From Opitutia bacterium UBA5964 (lineage in GTDB: Bacteria; Verrucomicrobiota; Verrucomicrobiia; Opitutales; Coraliomargaritaceae), in assembly GCA_002430605.1 (NCBI GenBank), contig DJBY01000123.1, forward strand, positions 35,631-41,903: a stretch of 6,273 nucleotides of DNA. The letters run 5' to 3'. The position numbers and the translations under genes were made by a program. This document shows, one piece after another, positions 1 through 6,273 of this stretch; positions within the stretch are counted from its first letter, which is position 1; every line of letters begins with the position of its first letter. The notes beneath the pieces are model-generated. The model did no database searches, had not been told where the DNA came from, and saw only the letters and a program-made list of their open reading frames with translations.

Positions 1-2535
<2,535 letters not shown>

Positions 2536-2565
2536 GTGTTCGAATCTATCGGTCTGTAAAGTGCT

Positions 2566-2590
2566 GAGCCTCCGTGGTTAATGGAGGCTC
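2566..2590 (-). promoter_or_regulatory. Perfect 8-bp stem-loop just upstream of topB
   Basis: GAGCCTCC (2566-2573) and GGAGGCTC (2583-2590) are exact reverse complements around a 9-nt loop. The structure ends 30 bp before the topB start codon. If topB transcription starts further upstream, it would lie in the 5' leader, and one arm carries a GGAGG-like sequence that the stem would hide. Read on the plus strand it is followed only by TTTG, too short a T-run for a convincing terminator. It could also be an operator. The structure is seen directly; any function is inference. Confidence 0.45.
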
Positions 2591-2819
2591 TTTGAAAATG
2601 GACACTATAACTGTGTTACTGGAGTGGGGTGGTTCGTGTGTCGAGTCGCCGTGCACAGTCCGGTTGACACTGATAAATGCCGAGGAGTGGAACTGTGATT
2701 GTTGGTGCGGAAGCTCATTGAATGAAAAGTGACAGTTTTATCGTGTGAAGAGGGAAATGGAGTTTGGCGATCTCAATCTATTATGCATTGCTTTGACTTA
2801 GGCAAATGAGAGTCGCTAG

Positions 2820-2863
2820 GTTTTCGGTAAAACAGGCGAATAAAACTGGCGTCAACCCTGTTT
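2820..2863. repeat. Overlapping inverted repeats upstream of lpxK
   Basis: AAACAGG (2830-2836) and CCTGTTT (2857-2863) form a perfect 7-bp inverted repeat with a 20-nt spacer. A competing small hairpin, GTTTT/AAAAC (2820-2824 and 2829-2833, loop CGGT), shares the first arm, so the two folds exclude each other. The element ends 54 bp before the lpxK start and could sit in its leader or act as a binding site. A short AT-rich repeat can arise by chance, so this is a weak call. Confidence 0.3.
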
Positions 2864-2917
2864 CTCATTTTCGCCATATCTGTCTCAGCACAAAACTCAC
2901 CACTTTCACTCTTTTTC

Positions 2918-4150
2918 ATGCTCCGTAAATTCCGCGAAGATCTAGCGCGCAAGGCCAACGACTTTGCCCAATTCACTGCGGATGTGATCTACGATCGGCA
3001 GCATGGTCGCGCGGCTGAGCTGTTTGGCTCCTTCCTATATGTGCTATCGTTTCTGTTTAGTTTTCTGGTGCAGTTGCGCTGGTATCTTTACGAGCATCGA
3101 ATCCTTCGTAATAAACCACTGGGCTGCTTAGTGGTGGTCGTGGGGAACCTGACTGTCGGTGGCACGGGTAAGACGCCTGTGGTGGAGAAATTTGCCCGCA
3201 CCTTGACGGAGCGTGGTCGCAAGGTCGCAATTCTCAGCCGTGGATATAAGAGTAAGAAAGAGCCGTTGACTAAAAAAATATGGCGTAAGTTGACGCACGG
3301 CGAGGAAGCGCCACCAAAAATCGTCAGTGATGGCAAGAATGTGCTACTTGACTCTGAAGTCGCTGGTGATGAGCCATATATGCTCGCTTGTAACTTGCCG
3401 GGTGTGGTCGTGCTGTGTGATAAAAACCGCGTGAAGGCCGGTTCGTTTGCGATCCGGCGCTTCGGTTGCGACACACTAATTCTCGACGATGGGTTCCAAT
3501 ACTTGCCACTCAAAGGCCGCTTGAATTTGCTGCTGGTAGATAAGACCAATCCATTTGGGAATCAGCACCTGTTGCCGCGTGGAATCTTGCGCGAGCCGAT
3601 CAAGCATCTTTCCCGAGCTAGCTACATCTTTCTGACCAAGTCCGACGGTATTCAAGACGATGCCTTACTCGAATTGATCCGTGAGCACAACCCGAAGGCG
3701 GAAATCATCGAATGCTCCCATCAGCCGCAGTATTTGCAGGCCATCGATGGCGGCGAGCGCTTGCCGCTTGATATCTTGAAAGGGGCGCACATCGCTGCAT
3801 TCAGCGGGATCGCCTCTCCTGAGAGCTTTGAGAATATGCTGCGCGGCTACGGTGCAGAGATTCGCTATAATCACCGTTTCCTCGACCATCACCGCTTTTC
3901 GCGTGCTGAAATTCAGCATGTATACGATCAGGCGGCTGCAGCCGAGCTCGATATGATTGTGACCACAGAAAAAGATGCCGTGCGCTTATTTGAAGATATT
4001 AAGCCCACTATTCCGATTTATTTCCTTCGTCTCGAAATCGACATTCTCTCCGGGGAAGAGGACTTCGAGGGAGCGGCCGCTCGTATTTGCCTGCCTCGAA
4101 ATACATCTGCGCAGATGACGCGACCTCCCGTCAGTTCGGAGAATAGTTGA
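2918..4150 (+). CDS. lpxK: Tetraacyldisaccharide 4'-kinase (lipid A biosynthesis)
   Basis: LpxK phosphorylates the 4' position of the tetraacyldisaccharide 1-phosphate lipid A precursor with ATP, at the cytoplasmic face of the inner membrane. The 410-residue protein has a hydrophobic helix at about 35-57, then the family's P-loop GGTGKTP (81-87, preceded by VVVGNLTV), SRGY (107-110), GDEP (150-153), DDGF (190-193), a NQHLLPRGILREP segment matching the family's 'LLPxGxLREP' block, DHHRFS (323-328), and TTEKD (349-353). GDEP and DHH are the regions holding the catalytic Asp and His described for Aquifex LpxK. It is longer than the usual 320-360 residues: about 34 extra residues precede the helix, a basic insert lies at about 112-134, and there is a polar C-terminal tail. 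The usual His after DDGxQ is Tyr195. The ATG at 2918 is the first possible start and has no Shine-Dalgarno, only a pyrimidine-rich leader. It heads the plus-strand pair with the kinase gene 88 bp downstream. Confidence 0.95.
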   Translation: MLRKFREDLARKANDFAQFTADVIYDRQHGRAAELFGSFLYVLSFLFSFLVQLRWYLYEHRILRNKPLGCLVVVVGNLTVGGTGKTPVVEKFARTLTERGRKVAILSRGYKSKKEPLTKKIWRKLTHGEEAPPKIVSDGKNVLLDSEVAGDEPYMLACNLPGVVVLCDKNRVKAGSFAIRRFGCDTLILDDGFQYLPLKGRLNLLLVDKTNPFGNQHLLPRGILREPIKHLSRASYIFLTKSDGIQDDALLELIREHNPKAEIIECSHQPQYLQAIDGGERLPLDILKGAHIAAFSGIASPESFENMLRGYGAEIRYNHRFLDHHRFSRAEIQHVYDQAAAAELDMIVTTEKDAVRLFEDIKPTIPIYFLRLEIDILSGEEDFEGAAARICLPRNTSAQMTRPPVSSENS

Positions 4151-4238
4151 ATGCGCAGTGAATGGGGCTTGAACGACAGTCATCTTTTAGCCACTTATTT
4201 TTGCTTTCCTCTGACCAATACTAAAAAATATCATTACA

Positions 4239-5456
4239 ATGGCTTCCAAACCAGCCGACACCGTTTCCGAAACCGAAAGCAAAAAACTTCATGACCTTGA
4301 AGTTAAAGACGCGCAATTTATCTTCCAGTCGGTTTGGACGGTACTGGTCGACGAATTCGGTGAGGAGAATCTTCGTTTTCCTAAAGAGATTTTTTGGCTC
4401 AACGGTGCGCCTGGCGCAGGTAAAGGGACCAATACTGACTTCATTATGAAGTTCCGCGATTTGACTGCACCGCCAGTGGTTGTCAGTTCGCTGTTGGAGA
4501 GCCCTGAAGCGAGGCAGATGATCAATGCGGGCATGCTCGTGGGCGACCGCGAAGTGATTGAAATTATTTTGCGCAAGCTGCTGGAGCCGATCTTTCAGAC
4601 TGGTGCTGTGGTGGACGGCTTTCCTCGCACCAAAGTGCAGGTGGAGTGTGTCAAGTTGCTGTTTAATAAGCTAGTCGACTTACGTAATAAGTATGCTGAT
4701 ACGCTGTTTGCTAAGTATTTAAAGAAGCCACACTTCCACATTGTAGTGCTCTTCGTCGATGAGAAGGAAAGTGTCCGCCGCCAGCTCTACCGTGGCGAGC
4801 AGTCACGCATCCACAACGAGGAAGTGCGCGAGTCTGGTGATGGCGAACTCATGGAAGTGCGGCCGACGGACCTCGATCCAGTTGCCGCGATCAATCGTTA
4901 CCGCACTTTTAAAGAAAAGACCTACGGGGCACTCAAAGACCTGCGAGCGATTTTCTTCTACCACTTCATCAATGCACACGGCACGCTCGATGAAGTGCGT
5001 GCACGTATTGATAAAGAGCTGCGCTATCAAGGCTCTCTGGAACTTGACGAAGCCACTTACGACCGCCTTTCTTCCATCCCGATCGCCAGCACGATATCGG
5101 CACATGCGCGCCAGGACTTGGTAGATCGCCTCGAGACCTACGAGCAACGCCAAAACGAGTTGTTTTCTAAAGTAGTCGATACGATCAATCGTGATTTTAT
5201 GCCGATCATTCAGCGCCACGCGATTTCCGGCTTGGCTGTCGTGAATACCGAAGATACGACCTTTGGCGATGCCGATGCGCTGATCATGCTCATCGATATT
5301 TTCTCTGAGCGTGGTTATCATGCCATCATTGATATCCATCGCGATGAAGTGCCTGATTCGATTGATCCCAAAACTTTCAAAATCAAGACCCGCATCAAGC
5401 TCGTGTATCGGGTGCGCGTGCAGTTCAAGGGATCCGAGATCCGTCGCGGACGCTAG
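4239..5456 (+). CDS. Adenylate kinase-like nucleoside monophosphate kinase with long C-terminal extension
   Basis: The core matches adenylate kinase (adk) type enzymes, which move phosphate between ATP and AMP in the cytoplasm. The P-loop is GAPGAGKGT (56-64), an AMP-side 'GMLVGDREV' segment lies at 98-106, and the hallmark DGFPRT is at 126-131. The lid region is unusual: VRRQLYRGEQSR (179-190) to about 222 keeps several arginines but has no cysteines and no standard 'YH..f..P' segment. At 405 residues it is nearly twice the usual length of about 215. Residues 1-50 are an N-terminal extension, and about 270-405 form an extra domain I do not recognise, with a helical, charged part (288-320), a β/α-looking part (328-366) and a basic end (381-405). 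The exact substrate is therefore uncertain. The ATG at 4239 has no Shine-Dalgarno. A weak promoter-like pair, TTGCTT (4201-4206) and AAAAAT (4224-4229), precedes it, so it may be transcribed alone or with lpxK. Confidence 0.85.
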   Translation: MASKPADTVSETESKKLHDLEVKDAQFIFQSVWTVLVDEFGEENLRFPKEIFWLNGAPGAGKGTNTDFIMKFRDLTAPPVVVSSLLESPEARQMINAGMLVGDREVIEIILRKLLEPIFQTGAVVDGFPRTKVQVECVKLLFNKLVDLRNKYADTLFAKYLKKPHFHIVVLFVDEKESVRRQLYRGEQSRIHNEEVRESGDGELMEVRPTDLDPVAAINRYRTFKEKTYGALKDLRAIFFYHFINAHGTLDEVRARIDKELRYQGSLELDEATYDRLSSIPIASTISAHARQDLVDRLETYEQRQNELFSKVVDTINRDFMPIIQRHAISGLAVVNTEDTTFGDADALIMLIDIFSERGYHAIIDIHRDEVPDSIDPKTFKIKTRIKLVYRVRVQFKGSEIRRGR

Positions 5457-5457
5457 T

Positions 5458-5478
5458 ATTCGGCACAATACGCCGAAT
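5458..5478 (+). terminator. Stem-loop directly after the kinase stop codon
   Basis: ATTCGGC (5458-5464) and GCCGAAT (5472-5478) pair perfectly around a 7-nt loop, starting one base after the TAG stop at 5454-5456. The position suits a transcript end or 3'-stabilising hairpin for the lpxK-kinase unit. There is no T-run after it, so it is not a canonical intrinsic terminator. Confidence 0.45.
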
Positions 5479-5527
5479 CGTCAACGTGAGGACTGACAGA
5501 GGTATTCTTGCTGGTTCTTTTATGGCA

Positions 5528-5537
5528 GACCTAGGTC
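5528..5537. repeat. Perfect palindrome GACCTAGGTC
   Basis: This 10-bp sequence is its own reverse complement. It shares the pattern GACYTARGTC with a second perfect palindrome 136 bp further on in the same spacer. It could be one of a pair of protein-binding sites or a remnant of a repeat family. The palindromy is seen directly; the function is unknown. Confidence 0.4.
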
Positions 5538-5663
5538 CTGATGGTGATTTTCTAGTTAAGAAGCCGACCACTCAGAATGGAAGAGAGACGCACTAGCGCT
5601 TATTCCTGTATTCTATTGGCTGCGGCAGATACTGCTAGGGCATATTTTTGACCGATAATGGCG

Positions 5664-5673
5664 GACTTAAGTC
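5664..5673. repeat. Perfect palindrome GACTTAAGTC
   Basis: This is the second GACYTARGTC palindrome, identical to the one at 5528-5537 except for the symmetric pair of bases C/G changed to T/A, which keeps the symmetry. An eight-base partial match, GACTTAGG, also occurs at 2795-2802 between topB and lpxK. Confidence 0.4.
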
Positions 5674-5764
5674 GTGTCTGGCTGGAGCCGGTGGTTGGTC
5701 GGTTCATTGCCAGTTGAATGGTTGTCGCTTGAGGGGCATCACCGACTACATTGCTTACGCTGTA

Positions 5765-6109
5765 TCAGCCGAAGGTCTTGCTATTCCAGCCCCAGTTGCC
5801 GGGGGGTTCGTTACGATAAATGATATAGACGCGGTCGGCTTGGATGTCGGTGGTTAAGCGAATGCGTTCGCATAGTTCGGCGGTGAGTTGTTGCGGGGCA
5901 TCCTCTGCTAAGCGGATGGCACGCAGGTCGACTAACATGGTCGGGTGTTCTGTGCCAGCCATGGTCATCTTGGCGCTGATCCAGCTGGTCATGACAAAGT
6001 CTTCGGATTTTCCGAGTAGTTCGGATACTGCCTTTGAAAGCGTCTGTAAGCAGTTGGACTTTTCTACGTCGGTGAGCGCTAGGTTGGTGGTGACTTGGAC
6101 GACAGGCAT
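5765..6109 (-). CDS. MIF-like tautomerase-superfamily protein
   Basis: This 114-residue protein resembles macrophage migration inhibitory factor, a trimeric tautomerase that uses its N-terminal proline as catalytic base (phenylpyruvate or dopachrome tautomerase activity in the family). The start at 6109 is chosen because it gives Met-Pro, with Pro2 becoming the catalytic N-terminus. The frame stays open upstream to an ATG at 6172, but that would bury the proline behind 21 basic residues. K34 in LLGKSEDF corresponds to MIF Lys32. The C-terminal DRVYIIY (92-98) and WGWNSKTF (106-113) closely match MIF's DRVYINYY and VGWNNSTF. MIF's CxxC pair is absent, and the Asn of VYINY is Ile97. The length agrees with the family. 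No Shine-Dalgarno is visible. The gene stands alone, convergent with the kinase gene, so the context does not reveal its substrate. The physiological role of bacterial MIF homologues is mostly unclear. Confidence 0.9.
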   Translation of the reverse strand: MPVVQVTTNLALTDVEKSNCLQTLSKAVSELLGKSEDFVMTSWISAKMTMAGTEHPTMLVDLRAIRLAEDAPQQLTAELCERIRLTTDIQADRVYIIYRNEPPGNWGWNSKTFG

Positions 6110-6143
6110 GGCTTTTGAGGAATTAGTAGTGCAACGGGTTGTA

Positions 6144-6172
6144 AATCTATCTCTCGAACGCCGTTTGAGCAA
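6144..6172 (-). promoter_or_regulatory. Possible promoter of the MIF-like gene
   Basis: On the minus strand TTGCTC (complement of 6167-6172) and TAGATT (complement of 6144-6149) are 17 bp apart, and the -10 lies 34 bp before the start codon. Matches to the sigma-70 consensus are 3/6 and 4/6, so this is only a candidate. The rest of the 164 bp to the right edge shows no gene I can support. Confidence 0.22.
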
Positions 6173-6273
6173 GTTGTTAGGGCTTTTGTTTTCTTCCGTG
6201 AAGTTGACGCTGTTGCCGCTTTAGTTTCGGTAACCTGGCACGGCTAAGCCACAGGAGTGTCGCTTCTACGTTT

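Larger units (their letters stand above)
2536..2917. other. Divergent intergenic region between topB and lpxK
   Basis: No coding frame here has recognisable protein character. Promoters for both flanking genes should lie in it, but I cannot place them firmly. TTGACA at 2664-2669 has no good -10 at normal spacing. TTGACT at 2793-2798 has only a poor TAGGTT 18 bp on. TATAGT on the minus strand (complement of 2604-2609) lacks a -35. The hexamer AACTGT occurs three times: plus strand at 2609-2614 and 2691-2696, and minus strand at 2732-2737. Two inverted repeats are listed separately. No tRNA or riboswitch fold was recognised. Confidence 0.6.
5457..5764. other. Convergent spacer between the kinase and MIF-like genes
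   Basis: This stretch lies between two genes that point toward each other, so it should hold 3' ends rather than promoters. It contains the stem-loop after the kinase gene and two related 10-bp palindromes. A 24-codon frame from the ATG at 5522 to the stop at 5594-5596 is present, but nothing supports it as a gene. No clear terminator for the minus-strand MIF-like gene is visible, and no RNA gene was recognised. Confidence 0.55.

Noticed and set aside
2664..2669. Perfect TTGACA as a -35 element for lpxK
   Set aside because: No acceptable -10 lies 16-18 bp downstream, and it is about 250 bp from the start codon.
4803..5468. A 221-codon open frame on the minus strand opposite the kinase gene
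   Set aside because: It is the antisense shadow of a well-supported kinase frame, and its translation shows no recognisable family motif.
5625..5649. GCAG-ATA-CTGC hairpin followed by TTTTT as a terminator
   Set aside because: The stem is only 4 bp and the T-run starts 9 bases after it, so it does not fit an intrinsic terminator.
5648..5857. A 69-codon plus-strand frame
   Set aside because: It overlaps the 3' part of the MIF-like gene on the other strand and has no family character.
5844..6224. A 126-codon plus-strand frame
   Set aside because: It is the antisense shadow of the MIF-like gene and its upstream region.
6231..6254. Possible hairpin CCTGGC...GCCACAGG near the right edge
   Set aside because: It pairs only with a bulge and has no flanking context, so it is not separable from chance.

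Overview
The window reads as an ordinary chromosomal segment of a Gram-negative bacterium with lipid A in its outer membrane (it carries lpxK). The style of the proteins suggests Verrucomicrobiota, perhaps the Opitutae/Puniceicoccales/Coraliomargarita side: a topoisomerase III with C-terminal repeat modules, a long LpxK with an N-terminal membrane segment, and an unusually long adenylate-kinase-like protein. This placement is inference from protein character, not from a database search. Base composition is moderate in GC, and I see no tRNA, rRNA, CRISPR array, insertion sequence or phage gene.

Layout, left to right. Positions 1-2535 (minus strand) hold most of a topoisomerase III gene (topB), cut off at its 3' end by the window edge. 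A 382-bp divergent intergenic region follows (2536-2917), with a perfect 8-bp stem-loop near topB and a second inverted repeat nearer lpxK. On the plus strand come lpxK (2918-4150), the lipid A 4'-kinase, and after an 88-bp gap a 405-residue nucleoside monophosphate kinase of the adenylate kinase type (4239-5456), with a stem-loop directly after its stop codon. A 308-bp convergent spacer (5457-5764) carries two closely related 10-bp palindromes. Last is a minus-strand gene for a small MIF/tautomerase-superfamily protein (5765-6109) with 164 bp upstream of it.

The four genes do not form one pathway. They are three transcription units: topB (DNA topology and repair), lpxK with the kinase gene (envelope lipid A synthesis plus nucleotide metabolism, possibly co-transcribed), and the MIF-like gene alone. 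None of the four start codons has a recognisable Shine-Dalgarno sequence.

I found no strong case for a new multi-gene system. The items most worth a second look are the kinase's roughly 130-residue C-terminal extension and cysteine-free lid, the related palindromes in the convergent spacer, and the departures from family motifs in LpxK and the MIF homologue.
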